64,000 nucleotides of DNA, taken from the NCBI GenBank assembly GCA_963803755.1, contig CAWDNP010000011.1:186001-250000 (forward strand). Direction: 5' to 3'. This document shows, one piece after another, positions 26,949 to 34,257 of this stretch. The first letter of the stretch is position 1, and each line of letters starts with the position of its first letter. Below the pieces are notes generated by a model. The model did no database searches. It had not been told where the DNA came from and was given only the letters and a program-made list of their open reading frames with translations. Made by a program: the position numbers and the translations under genes. This DNA is from CAVUPF01 sp963803755. Lineage in GTDB: Bacteria; Actinomycetota; Thermoleophilia; Solirubrobacterales; 70-9.

Positions 26949-27548
26949 ATGCTGAAGGAAATCCGTCGACCGTCACCGGCCCTGGTTATCTCGCTGATCG
27001 CCCTGTTCGTCGCGCTGGGCGGGACCGTCTACGCCGCCAGCAAGATCAATGGCAAGACGATCAAGGTCAAGTCGATTCCGGGCAACCGCTTGAAGCCCAA
27101 CACCGTGACCGGGACCCAGGTCAAGGAGTCGAGCCTGGGGCTGGTGCCCAAGGCGGGTGAAGCGAAGACGGCGGGAAGCGCCGTCACAGCGCTCGATGCC
27201 GTCAACGCGGAAAAAATCATCGGCCGCACAATTGGCTGCCCGACGGGGACGCAGCTGTTCGCGGGCGAGTGCTGGGAAACGGCGGCGCGCGGCGCGGCAA
27301 CCATGCCGGTCGCAGCTCAGACTTGCAGCGAAGCCGGAGGCCAACTTCCAGACGCGCTCAGCCTGCGTGCCTTCGCGCTTAAGTCGGGGGTCACCCTGGC
27401 CGCGGGCGATGAGTGGTCAAACAGCATCGACAACGTGACAACCGAAAACGAATACACCGGCGTCACAGTCTCGCCCACCGGGGCCGTCAACCTTGACAAT
27501 CAGATCGACCCCAAGGAGTTCCGCTGCGAGCTGGCGCTGCTTCGCTGA
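26949..27548 (+). CDS. Secreted LALFVALGG-leader family protein
   Basis: 199 residues from ATG 26949 with a strong ribosome-binding site (aggaggg). The leader SPALVISLIALFVALGGTVY is the family hallmark, followed by KINGKTIKVKSIPGNRLKPN, TVTGTQVKESSLG. The C-terminal domain has four cysteines (IGCPTGT, GECWETA, QTCSEAG, FRCELAL) and resembles a small lectin-like exported domain (CPTGTxLFxGxCWE). Related leaders occur at 5142 and 14925. Confidence 0.7.
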   Translation: MLKEIRRPSPALVISLIALFVALGGTVYAASKINGKTIKVKSIPGNRLKPNTVTGTQVKESSLGLVPKAGEAKTAGSAVTALDAVNAEKIIGRTIGCPTGTQLFAGECWETAARGAATMPVAAQTCSEAGGQLPDALSLRAFALKSGVTLAAGDEWSNSIDNVTTENEYTGVTVSPTGAVNLDNQIDPKEFRCELALLR

Positions 27549-27555
27549 AGGCCGG

Positions 27556-28572
27556 CTACCCCAGCTTGACGCTGACCTTGCTGCCCGGCGGCAGGACTTT
27601 GCCGGGCTTGGGGCTTTGCTGCTTGACCTTGGCGCTCTTGCCCTTGTGGCCCTTGACCTTGCCGAGCTTGCAGTCGGCTTTGGTCAGGGCTTTCTTGGCC
27701 GGCTTCAGCTTCTTGCCAGCCAGCCTGGGGACGGTGCAGGCGGTGTAGGTGAACTGGTCGGCAGCTGTCGCTTCGCTCGTGCCGGCCGGCGTCGTGACGC
27801 TGACATCGACCGCGCCCAAACTCGCCCCGGGCGGCGCAAGCGCGGTGATCTTTTCGGGATCTCCAGATAAGACCGTGAAGCTGGGGGCAGGCGTTGAGCC
27901 GAACGTCACCGCGCTCACCCCTGTGAATTCGGTGCCCCCGATCACCACCGACGTGCCCCCCTTGACCGAGCCACTGGGCGGCTCGACCGAGGCGATCGTG
28001 GGCGGCGGCTGGACATCGGCGTTGAAGGCGACCTCGCGTTCGGCTTCGACATGCGTGGCCGCGCGGGTCGCGTTATAGGCCAGCGGCGGTTCCCAGCTGT
28101 ATATGCCCGCTCCAAATAGCGTGGAGATCGTCCCGATCTTGTCGCCTTTGGCGCTGTTTTCGATGCCGATCGTGTCTCCGGCCTGGATCGGCAGGCTGGC
28201 GGGAAAGGTTTGGGTCGTCAGGGCAGCCGGGGCCTCGGGGGCGCTGGTGCCGACGGCGGTGTAGGTGGTGCCGCCGAGCGGATGCAGCACGCGGAGCACG
28301 AACGGGCCTCCTGAAGCGTCGAGGACTCGCCAGCGCACAATCGTGCCGCTGATCGGGGAGGTGGCGTGTGCATCGCCCTCGGTCAGCGATGAGTTGATGA
28401 GGGTCCCGACAGTGTGGAATTCGGTAGGCGCAAAGGGCTGCGTGAGGGGGCTACCGACCGTCACGGTCATCGCCTGAGCGCCGGAGGCGAGCAGCGCCCA
28501 GGCGCCCGCCCCTGATAACGCGACGCGACCGAGGCGGGCGGCGGTGATCTTGCTCCTGGACGAGATTTTCAT
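27556..28572 (-). CDS. Secreted IPT/TIG plus PASTA-like domain protein
   Basis: 338 residues from ATG 28570. A signal peptide ends near GAQA. A beta-sandwich (residues 35-185) is followed by an IPT/TIG domain (IASVEPPSGSVKGGTSVVIG, about 195-280) and a C-terminal PASTA-like domain (CTVPRLAGKKLKPAKKALTK to SKVSVKLG). PASTA domains bind peptidoglycan-like or beta-lactam ligands, so a cell-wall location is likely. The gene at 49762-50604 shares the first and last domains but not the TIG domain. Confidence 0.75.
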   Translation of the reverse strand: MKISSRSKITAARLGRVALSGAGAWALLASGAQAMTVTVGSPLTQPFAPTEFHTVGTLINSSLTEGDAHATSPISGTIVRWRVLDASGGPFVLRVLHPLGGTTYTAVGTSAPEAPAALTTQTFPASLPIQAGDTIGIENSAKGDKIGTISTLFGAGIYSWEPPLAYNATRAATHVEAEREVAFNADVQPPPTIASVEPPSGSVKGGTSVVIGGTEFTGVSAVTFGSTPAPSFTVLSGDPEKITALAPPGASLGAVDVSVTTPAGTSEATAADQFTYTACTVPRLAGKKLKPAKKALTKADCKLGKVKGHKGKSAKVKQQSPKPGKVLPPGSKVSVKLG

Positions 28573-28630
28573 CGCTGTGAGGCTAGCGCCGATTGCAGCT
28601 GGATCGACGGCACGAAAGTGCCCCTACGAC

Positions 28631-28654
28631 AGACCGGCCCGCCTGGGCCGGTCT
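28631..28654 (-). terminator. Hairpin after the DUF378 gene
   Basis: AGACCGGCCC and GGGCCGGTCT form a perfect 10-bp stem with a 4-base loop, 22 bp past the stop of the leftward gene at 28676. No T-tract follows. Termination is inferred from position. Confidence 0.4.
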
Positions 28655-28675
28655 GCATTCGCAATCTCGCTTTGC

Positions 28676-28909
28676 TCAGATACCGCGCGGGTGTGGCATG
28701 TGGTCGCTGAGGTGCATGTTCTCCAGCACCTTGGGGACATAAAGCAGACCGCAGACCCCGACGACCGTGTAGAGGACGTCGGTCAGCGTGCCGCTGCCGA
28801 ACACGTCTGAGAGCACGTTCGTGTTGAACAATCCGACCATGCCCCAGTTGAGGGCGCCAAGCACGACGATGAGGAGCGCGATCGGCTCGAACCGCTTGAG
28901 TATCTCCAT
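28676..28909 (-). CDS. DUF378 family two-span membrane protein
   Basis: 77 residues from ATG 28907, preceded by a strong ribosome-binding site (aaggaggaag). ALLIVVLGALNWGMVGLFNT and GTLTDVLYTVVGVCGLLYV are the two membrane spans with the LNWG motif of the DUF378/YuzA family. The tail is histidine-rich (HLSDHMPHP). Function is unknown for the family. Confidence 0.8.
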   Translation of the reverse strand: MEILKRFEPIALLIVVLGALNWGMVGLFNTNVLSDVFGSGTLTDVLYTVVGVCGLLYVPKVLENMHLSDHMPHPRGI

Positions 28910-28999
28910 TTCTTCCTCCTTGGAGATAGTGCGGATAGTTACGATTAATAAACACCTGAGCGCGGCGTTGGTTACCGCCGGGGTTGCGCGCCTCGACCC

Positions 29000-29112
29000 T
29001 CGTCGGCCCCCTCGCACATCTGCGAGCCAGACCGAGATCGTCCACCCCACCCCGGCTTGCCAGCTCTGTCCGTTCGACGCTTCAGCGGCCGACCCCGAAC
29101 CGATCAGCGAAC
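29000..29112. repeat. Long dispersed repeat, copy 1
   Basis: About 100 bp (cgtcggccccctcgcacatc onward to gatcagcgaacg) recurs nearly unchanged at 32715-32822. Its last 37 bp (GACGCTTCAGCCGCCGACCC-type) also occurs alone at 31687-31725, near 35278-35310 and at 45041-45071. It lies immediately 3' of the orf50 gene in two cases, so it may have travelled with that module or act as its terminator region. Confidence 0.6.
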
Positions 29113-29122
29113 GGAGGCGCTC

Positions 29123-29275
29123 TCAGCTGGAATCTGCATCCGAGTCTTCGGCCTTCTCCTCGAAGCCTGGCCACTCGGGATCGATGCCCTCGCTGGCCAG
29201 CAGCTCGGCGTCGATGCGGAGGACGTCCTTCATCGTCATGTCATCGGGCAGTAGATAGCCCGGCGGGATGGTCAT
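29123..29275 (-). CDS. orf50, third gene of a MNT/HEPN module, copy 1
   Basis: 50 residues from ATG 29273. It reads MTIPPGYLLPDDMTMKDVLR, IDAELLASEGIDPEWPGFEE, KAEDSDADSS. The product is very acidic, with one predicted helix around KDVLRIDAELLA. It lies 12 bp after the stop of a truncated HepT-like gene. A near-identical copy at 31735-31887 follows an intact HEPN gene with a 4-base overlap. The association with two different HEPN genes suggests it is a functional part of such modules (acidic DNA mimic, chaperone or extra antitoxin). No known domain is recognised. Confidence 0.6.
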   Translation of the reverse strand: MTIPPGYLLPDDMTMKDVLRIDAELLASEGIDPEWPGFEEKAEDSDADSS

Positions 29276-29287
29276 TTGCCTCATCTC

Positions 29288-29435
29288 CTACTCGTTCTCC
29301 AGCTCGTCGAGCAAAAGCGCAACTTGCGCGCGGGAGCCGGGAAGCTCGGAGGCGACGGCGTCCCAGACGAGGTGGAGGTCGACGCCGAAGTAGTCGTGGA
29401 TCAGCTTGTCGTGCATCCCTGTCGTCCCGAAATAC
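29288..29435 (-). pseudogene. HepT-like (DUF86) toxin, C-terminal remnant
   Basis: The minus-strand frame reads YFGTTGMHDKLIHDYFGVDL, HLVWDAVASELPG, then ALLLDELENE and TAG at 29288-29290. The segment around HDYFGVDLxLVW is the diagnostic end of HepT/DUF86 HEPN RNase toxins (the Rx4-6H region is at the cut). The N-terminal two-thirds are missing. A vapBC pair sits where they should be, and a MntA-like antitoxin gene lies beyond at 30161. This suggests that vapBC landed in, and partly replaced, a mntA-hepT operon. Confidence 0.65.
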
Positions 29436-29471
29436 TGACGCTGGTGGGCTTTCTACTCGGGTCGGTTGCGA

Positions 29472-29849
29472 TCAGCGCAGGTCGACCAACTCGACCTCGG
29501 TGTCAAGGCCGAGGATCTCGGGGTCACCGGTCCACAGCGGGGCGTCCAGGCGCTCGGCCGTCGCGATGCAGAAGGCGTCCGCGTAGGAGAGGCCGCCGCG
29601 CGCCTTGATGTGCGCGGCGGCACGAACCAGCGGCCAGTCCACCTCGACGAGTGTGCTGCGCTTCCGAATCGTCGCGATCTCCGCCACCGCCGCGTCCTCA
29701 CCGCGCTCGCGGATGCGAATGTACAGCGCCTCGCCGAGGCTGATCGAAGAGATCGCCACCGCTCGCGAGAGCCACTCCTCTTCGATGCGTCCGGCCGCCG
29801 GCTCGTCCTTCAGGTAGGCCAACAGCGCCCAGCTATCGAGGACGACCAA
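29472..29849 (-). CDS. vapC: VapC-type PIN-domain toxin
   Basis: 125 residues. PIN-domain acidic residues are in place: D5 (VVLDSWA), E40 (ISLGEALY), D91 (SYADAFCIA) and D109 (LWTGDPEIL). VapC toxins are Mg-dependent RNases. The gene overlaps the upstream AbrB-type antitoxin gene by 17 bp, as usual for toxin-antitoxin operons. Confidence 0.88.
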   Translation of the reverse strand: MVVLDSWALLAYLKDEPAAGRIEEEWLSRAVAISSISLGEALYIRIRERGEDAAVAEIATIRKRSTLVEVDWPLVRAAAHIKARGGLSYADAFCIATAERLDAPLWTGDPEILGLDTEVELVDLR

Positions 29850-30123
29850 CGCCCCACCTCTGGGCCTTGCGCTCCTCCAACTCGCGCTCCATGCGCCGCT
29901 CCTCTTCCAGAGCAGCCGTGCCGCCCCCTGGTATATCCGCCCAGATGCCGCGTAGGGCCTGGATGTCCCTGGCGCGCTGCGCCGAGTCCTCCTCGGCGCG
30001 GCGTACCCTCACCTCGGCGCCGTCGGGCTCAAAGACGACCTCATCGCCAGGTTTAATCCCGATCTGCTCTCGGATCGCCTTTGGTATGACCACCTGGCCT
30101 TTGGTTCCAACCTTGTAATTCAT
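29833..30123 (-). CDS. vapB: AbrB/SpoVT-type antitoxin (VapB)
   Basis: 96 residues from ATG 30121. The swapped-hairpin AbrB domain is clear at the N-terminus: MNYKVGTKGQVVIPKAIREQ and IGIKPGDEVVFEPDGAEVRV. The C-terminal half is charged and probably wraps the toxin. It binds its own promoter (autoregulation expected) and neutralises the VapC encoded by the overlapping gene. Confidence 0.87.
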   Translation of the reverse strand: MNYKVGTKGQVVIPKAIREQIGIKPGDEVVFEPDGAEVRVRRAEEDSAQRARDIQALRGIWADIPGGGTAALEEERRMERELEERKAQRWGVGRPR

Positions 30124-30160
30124 ACTGAGCAGTATAACTGGTTGGAGCCCCGCTCGTCCT

Positions 30161-30463
30161 TCAAAGCGGGACCGCCTCGGCGAGGATTCGCTCGCGAAGG
30201 AAGGGAGAGAGGCCGCCCTCGCTGACCACGTCCACCGTGACGCCAAGCGTGTCTTCGAGCTCTTGGGAGAGGGCGATCAGATCGAACAGATTGCGGTCTG
30301 TCGCCATCTCGACCAGGAGGTCGAGGTCGTGGGCCTCCTCCTCCTCGCGGCCGGCCGAGCCGAAGACGCGAACGTTGCCGGCGCCGTGAGCGGAGGCGAT
30401 GCGCGCGATCTGATCGCGTGACTCACGGCGGGCAACGGCGGCGCTGCTGGCTCGCTGAGTCAT
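30161..30463 (-). CDS. MntA-like minimal nucleotidyltransferase antitoxin
   Basis: 100 residues. The nucleotidyltransferase motif is VFGSAGREEEEAHDLDLLVE (G35, S36, D46, D48). The C-terminus ILAEAVPL is complete and typical of MntA proteins that sit before hepT. MntA AMPylates HepT. Here the expected hepT does not follow. The next gene is vapB after 37 bp, and only a hepT tail exists at 29288. This antitoxin is therefore orphaned. Confidence 0.75.
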   Translation of the reverse strand: MTQRASSAAVARRESRDQIARIASAHGAGNVRVFGSAGREEEEAHDLDLLVEMATDRNLFDLIALSQELEDTLGVTVDVVSEGGLSPFLRERILAEAVPL

Positions 30464-30902
30464 ATGGGCTCAATGGTAGGAGGTCCGGTCGGCAGCATCG
30501 AGCGAAGGGCCTTGGCAAGGATGGTGGTGGCCTGCAGCTTTAAGTCGTCGATCTTCTGGCAGAGGAGCTCGGCCATGGGGGTGGAGCGCAGGAGGCGGGT
30601 CGGCTGACCTGTGGCAGATGCTCGGGGCTCGGTCGGTGCTGGGAAGCGATTGCCTCCCCCGACACGGCTGCACGATCCTCGCGCCGACTGCGGGGGGCGG
30701 GCGGGGATATCGGCAGCGGGCCGGGACCAGCCCGACCCGCTCTGCGGTAGCACGGTTCGCCTGGTTCGGGCGAAACGACACTGCTCCCGCCCTGACGCGG
30801 CGGAGGTGCGGTTCGCCTGGTTCGGGCGAAACGGACGTTGCTGGCGCTGGCGGTTCGCCCGGGACGGGCGATACGACACTGCGGCCCCCTTGGCGGGTTC
30901 GC
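30464..30902. repeat. REP-like palindrome cluster
   Basis: Three copies of a roughly 24-bp imperfect palindrome (GGTTCGCCTGGTTCGGGCGA type) lie at 30754-30777, 30810-30833 and 30852-30875, with a partial one at about 30893. Single copies occur at 31631, 32891, 45166, 45232 and 45300. Each forms a TTCGCC/GGCGAA hairpin. No gene is supported in this stretch. Such repeats are typical of REP/BIME sequences that end transcripts or bind RAYT-type enzymes. Confidence 0.6.
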
Positions 30903-31553
30903 CTACGGTTTGGTGACGCAGCTGACGTAGAAGAGCCCGAACAGGAAGCGCTTGGTATGGGCCTTGCCGTAGGCGGCGAGGTCACTCCAGGGATCAGAGT
31001 AGGGATCGCCCGGGGTGAACTTGAGAAGAAGGCGGGCGATCGGATCGAGCAGGCGGGCGAAACTGCCCTCAGTCAGTCCCAGGTCCATGACGACGACGCG
31101 GCCGCCAGCACGCAGGCGCTGCCAGGCCAGTGCCAGAGCGGGGCGTGGTTCGGGCAGGGCCGAGTAGCTGAGGCTGAAGAGGACACCGTCGACATCACGG
31201 TCGAGCTCCAGCTCGGCGGCGTCCTGGCGGAGCAACTGCACGTTGGACCAGCCTTCTCGCTCAACGAGCTTGCTTGCCTCGGCCAGCATCCCGACGGAGG
31301 CGTCGACGGCGATCACGCTTCCGGCGGAACCGACCGCCTCCACGAGATAGGGGAAGTTGCGGCCGGTGCCGGCGCCGATCTCGAGGACGACGTCGCCCGG
31401 CTTCAGTCCGAGCGCAGCGACAGCCCTGCGGCGGGCGGGCGGGAAGATCAGGTACAGGGGCTCGAAGCTGCGGTAGAAGCGGGCGACGCGGTCGTACTTC
31501 CTGCTGTTGACAGCCTGGGAGCGGCGGGTCGGGTGATCGGCGGTAGCGCTCAT
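30903..31553 (-). CDS. Class I SAM-dependent methyltransferase
   Basis: 216 residues from ATG 31551. Motif I is VLEIGAGTGRN, motif II an acidic residue at VIAVDASVGML, then RQDAAELELD and a post-motif LRAGGRVVVMDLGL. The layout matches UbiE/phospholipid methyltransferase-like proteins. The substrate is unknown; the helix-rich YRSFEPLYLIFPPARRR segment may form a lipid-facing lid. It is monocistronic between repeats. Confidence 0.8.
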   Translation of the reverse strand: MSATADHPTRRSQAVNSRKYDRVARFYRSFEPLYLIFPPARRRAVAALGLKPGDVVLEIGAGTGRNFPYLVEAVGSAGSVIAVDASVGMLAEASKLVEREGWSNVQLLRQDAAELELDRDVDGVLFSLSYSALPEPRPALALAWQRLRAGGRVVVMDLGLTEGSFARLLDPIARLLLKFTPGDPYSDPWSDLAAYGKAHTKRFLFGLFYVSCVTKP

Positions 31554-31686
31554 TGGGAGAAGCGTAGGGCTACTCGGCGAAACCGCGGGCAAACAGCGGC
31601 GGCCGGACGTTTCATGTTCCCGGTTCAGCACGGTTCGACTGGTTCGGGCGATGGGAACGTTGCTGCCCACTTGGGCAGCTGAGCTA

Positions 31687-31725
31687 TCGACGCTTCAGTC
31701 GCCGACCTCGACTGATCAGCGAAGG
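31687..31725. repeat. Short dispersed repeat unit
   Basis: A copy of the GACGCTTCAGxCGCCGACCx unit seen at 29077, 32788, 35278 and 45041. It lies 10 bp beyond the stop of orf50 copy 2, the same relative place as at copy 1. Confidence 0.5.
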
Positions 31726-31734
31726 GAGGCGCGC

Positions 31735-31887
31735 TCAGCTGGAATCTGCATCCGAGTCCTCAGCCTTCTCCTCGAAGCCCGGCCACTCGGGATCGATGCC
31801 CTCTCTGGCCAGCAGCTCGGCGTCCATGCGGAGGACATCCTTCATCGTCATGCCCTCGGGCAGCAGATAGCCCGGCGGAAGCTTCAC
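31735..31887 (-). CDS. orf50, third gene of a MNT/HEPN module, copy 2
   Basis: 50 residues from GTG 31885-31887, with gaggaggtcc just upstream. It reads VKLPPGYLLPEGMTMKDVLR, MDAELLAREGIDPEWPGFEE, KAEDSDADSS. It differs from copy 1 at about six positions. Its start overlaps the stop of the HEPN gene (GTGA), so translation is coupled to it. This links the small protein to the toxin-antitoxin unit. No known domain is recognised. Confidence 0.65.
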   Translation of the reverse strand: MKLPPGYLLPEGMTMKDVLRMDAELLAREGIDPEWPGFEEKAEDSDADSS

Positions 31888-32294
31888 TGGACCTCCTCGG
31901 AGGGATCGAGTTCGGCCTCAGCCCAGCGGCCGACCTCGTCGACCAGGGCGACGGTGGCCCCACGGTCGAGCGGCTCGGCGTCGAGCAGTTCGTCGTAGCG
32001 GAGTGGGACGGCGTACTCGGTCAGCGCGATCACCGCTGCGACCTCAAATGGAAAGTCGCCGACTGCGGCTTTCGCCAGCTCGATCAAGTGGCGAAGGTCA
32101 TGCGTGTACTCGAACTTGGTGCCCCGGCTTCCGATCACGGCCTTCAGCCACTTCTCGACCGCCTGCTCTGCGTGAAAGCCGATGATCTCGTCGGCTATCT
32201 CCGGATCGTCGGCGAGCTTGCGCATCGCGGCGGCGTCTCCTTGCGCCTTGCGCGCGAGGAACGCCGCTTCCTCTTTCGGCTCACGCTCCGGCAA
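31884..32294 (-). CDS. HEPN-domain protein (toxin of a MNT/HEPN pair)
   Basis: 136 residues. FHAEQAVEKWLKAVIGSRG followed by EYTHDLRHLIELAKAAVGD is the classic HEPN signature. HEPN toxins are RNases controlled by a partner nucleotidyltransferase. The gene overlaps the upstream nucleotidyltransferase gene by 14 bp and the downstream orf50 by 4 bp, making a three-gene operon (MNT, HEPN, orf50). Confidence 0.82.
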   Translation of the reverse strand: MPEREPKEEAAFLARKAQGDAAAMRKLADDPEIADEIIGFHAEQAVEKWLKAVIGSRGTKFEYTHDLRHLIELAKAAVGDFPFEVAAVIALTEYAVPLRYDELLDAEPLDRGATVALVDEVGRWAEAELDPSEEVQ

Positions 32295-32595
32295 GGACCC
32301 GACCCTCGCGCAGCGCCTCGTTGACCATCGTGCCCTTCACTCCGCCCCATTCCTCGACGTGCTCGGCGCTGACCACGATCAGATCGACAGGGACTCCGAT
32401 TGCGCCGAGCGCTTCTCGCAGGCGCACGAACTCGGCGCGGCGGCCGCTCAGCTGCGGCTCGATGACAAGCAGGTCCAGGTCGCTATCCGGCTTTGCCTCG
32501 CCGCGGGCGTGGGAGCCGAAGAGGATCACCCGCGCATCAGGAGCGGCGCCGGCGAGGCGGCGTCCTGCCTCTGCGATCAGGGTCTCGTCGGTCAT
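32281..32595 (-). CDS. Minimal nucleotidyltransferase (MNT) of a MNT/HEPN pair
   Basis: 104 residues from ATG 32593. The active-site motif VILFGSHARGEAKPDSDLDL contains G27, S28, D39 and D41. A third acid is probably the D in VPVDLIVV. MNT proteins act as antitoxins by modifying the HEPN partner. The frame is open further upstream, but this ATG starts exactly at the usual N-terminus. It is the first gene of the operon. Confidence 0.85.
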   Translation of the reverse strand: MTDETLIAEAGRRLAGAAPDARVILFGSHARGEAKPDSDLDLLVIEPQLSGRRAEFVRLREALGAIGVPVDLIVVSAEHVEEWGGVKGTMVNEALREGRVLAGA

Positions 32596-32714
32596 GGTCC
32601 CAAGGTAGCCAATAGGACCGACGCAAGCCACGCAGACCGGTTCCGGCGAGGGTTCCGCTCGGCGAGCATGTTGGTCATCGCCCAGCCGGTGACCAACACG
32701 CGCAGGCAGGCGGA

Positions 32715-32822
32715 GGGTCCCCTCGCACATCTGCGAGCCAGACCGAGATCGTCCACCCCACCCCGGCTTGCCAGCTCTGTCCGTTCGACGCTTCAGCCGT
32801 CGACCCCGACCGATCAGCGAAT
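32715..32822. repeat. Long dispersed repeat, copy 2
   Basis: It matches 29000-29112 almost base for base over about 100 bp (cccctcgcacatctgcgagc onward) and ends in the GACGCTTCAGCCG unit. It lies upstream of the second MNT gene. Confidence 0.65.
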
Positions 32823-32968
32823 GGAGAAGCCGTGCGAAGAGGTGAGATGACAAGCGGTGAGGGGGCGGGGCCTCCGGCAGCGCGGTAGAACGGCTCGCCC
32901 GGGAGGGGGCGATACGACATCGCTGCCGCTTGGGGGCTGAGCCGCAGTTCGCCGGGTCGGATCGGGGG

Positions 32969-33343
32969 TCAGAGCGCGTCGATCCGCGCCCGGAACGCCG
33001 TAGCTGACTCGACAGCAGCGCCGCGGGCTCGGGCGCGGTCGGCAAGGTCGCGATCGGAGGTGACCACGGTCACCTCGCCTTCAGCGAGCCAACCATCGAG
33101 GCGGCGGACGATCTCCTTGTCGGCAGAGTTGGGACCGGGCTGTGGCGCCCAGGCGACTGCGGTGATCTCGGGGTCAATCGGGCTTGAGGGTGGCCGCTCA
33201 AGGACGATGGTGAGCTGCTCGCCGTTTTCTGCGGCCCAGCGGTCGAGCTGGGCAACCAGGCGCTCGACCGCTGCAGGGCGATCCCGCCACCAGCCGTCGG
33301 GGCGGGAGCCAATCACGTTCATCGCGTCGACGACCCGGTGCAT
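32969..33343 (-). CDS. NYN/YacP-type RNase
   Basis: 124 residues from ATG 33341. MHRVVDAMNVIGSRPDGWW carries the first aspartate of the NYN/PIN-like active site. LTIVLERPP, then SADKEIVRRLDGWL and VTVVTSDRDLADRARARGA supply the others. The layout matches the short YacP-like NYN proteins of actinobacteria. It probably processes RNA; the target is unknown. It is divergent from the YdeI-like gene at 33397. Confidence 0.75.
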   Translation of the reverse strand: MHRVVDAMNVIGSRPDGWWRDRPAAVERLVAQLDRWAAENGEQLTIVLERPPSSPIDPEITAVAWAPQPGPNSADKEIVRRLDGWLAEGEVTVVTSDRDLADRARARGAAVESATAFRARIDAL

Positions 33344-33396
33344 GTGCGGGAGTATGGAGGGCCACTCTCCGTGAAGCGGCTCACTACCATCAGCCT

Positions 33397-33663
33397 GTGA
33401 GCGGCCAGAGAGTACCCGGTGGGGTGGTGCATAAACTGCCCGCGGACCTGCGTAAGGCGCTAGTCGCCAACGCCACGGCACTGGATGCCTGGAAGGACAT
33501 CACGCCCTTGGCCCGCAACGAGTTCATCTGCTGGGTCGAGGATGCCAAGCAGGAGACGACCCGAGAGCGCCGCATTCGGCGGACCCGGGAAGAGCTGGAG
33601 GAAGGCCAACGCCGGCCCTGCTGCTGGCCCGGGTGCAAACACCGCGAGCGCACCGGCAGGTAG
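33397..33663 (+). CDS. YdeI/OmpD-associated family protein
   Basis: 88 residues from GTG 33397. VHKLPADLRKALVANATALD, AWKDITPLARNEFICWVEDA and KQETTRERRIRRTREELEEG match the short YdeI/OmpD-associated (bacteriocin-protection-like) family. The C-terminus has a CCWPGCKHR cluster that could bind metal. Function is poorly known. Confidence 0.7.
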   Translation: MSGQRVPGGVVHKLPADLRKALVANATALDAWKDITPLARNEFICWVEDAKQETTRERRIRRTREELEEGQRRPCCWPGCKHRERTGR

Positions 33664-33678
33664 CGGCCTGCGTACCAC

Positions 33679-33804
33679 GAATTCGCGCTCAGCGAGCATC
33701 TCCGAGGTGTCCGGGTCGAAGATGAATTCTTCGCCGCCCCGTCTTCGGCTCGATGGAGCGGATCGCATAGCCCTCGCGTCCGAGGAATCAGTGGCGCCTC
33801 CCAA
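33679..33804 (-). pseudogene. Remnant of an unidentified gene
   Basis: A minus-strand segment reads RRRGGEEFIFDPDTSEMLAE followed by REFVV, clearly protein-like and similar to the C-termini of some actinobacterial regulatory hypotheticals. The flanking frame is shifted (GREGYAIRSIEPKTG lies in a neighbouring frame). No start or complete domain remains. Confidence 0.3.
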
Positions 33805-33878
33805 AGGCGCAAGTGACGCGGGAGAATGAGCCGATGTGAAGAGCGAGCACGAAAAGTGAGCAGGGTGATTTCGGCTGG

Positions 33879-34082
33879 GTGGTCAGCTTCGGCTGCAAAG
33901 CGACCCGTGAGCTGCGACGGCTGAGGGTGAATTCAGACCCCGCCTCCGACACGAGCCCGATTGAGGTCCCGTGCTCCTGCGGTGAGGTGCACCGGGTCAC
34001 CGTTCCGCCCTACCGACGTCGGCGTTCGGCCGATGAGCCCTTCGACCTCGAGGTCGATTCGCTCGAGGAGCTCCGGGGCTAG
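33879..34082 (+). CDS. Small hypothetical protein with a CxC motif
   Basis: 67 residues from GTG 33879. VPCSCGEVHRVTVPPYRRRR suggests a small metal-binding knuckle, and the C-terminus is acidic (EPFDLEVDSLEELRG). The start is uncertain. The opposite strand is also open, but this frame has better composition. Family unknown. Confidence 0.4.
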   Translation: MVSFGCKATRELRRLRVNSDPASDTSPIEVPCSCGEVHRVTVPPYRRRRSADEPFDLEVDSLEELRG

Positions 34083-34257
34083 GCCTGGCCATGTGCGATG
34101 AGCTCGGTAGGGCAAGTGACCGCCCTGCCGAGCAGCCACGGCCTCGGTCGCCGACGGAGTTGGCGGACGGCGAGTTCAGCTTTGCGCGGTGGGTGTCGCA
34201 CAAAGGCTCGAGCCCGGCTGCGACGTGTAGGATCGCGTGCCCGACCGGGAGGTGACC

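Noticed and set aside
30754..30875. CRISPR array (three regular repeats)
   Set aside because: Repeats are palindromic, spacing is unequal (56 and 42 bp between starts), only three units exist and no cas gene is present.
30618..31682. 354-residue plus-strand frame
   Set aside because: It runs through REP-like repeats and then antisense to the methyltransferase gene; no domain or start site supports it.
28632..32820. Integron or attC-like array
   Set aside because: The repeated 37-bp and 100-bp units flank toxin-antitoxin genes, but there is no integrase and the units lack attC-type paired core sites.
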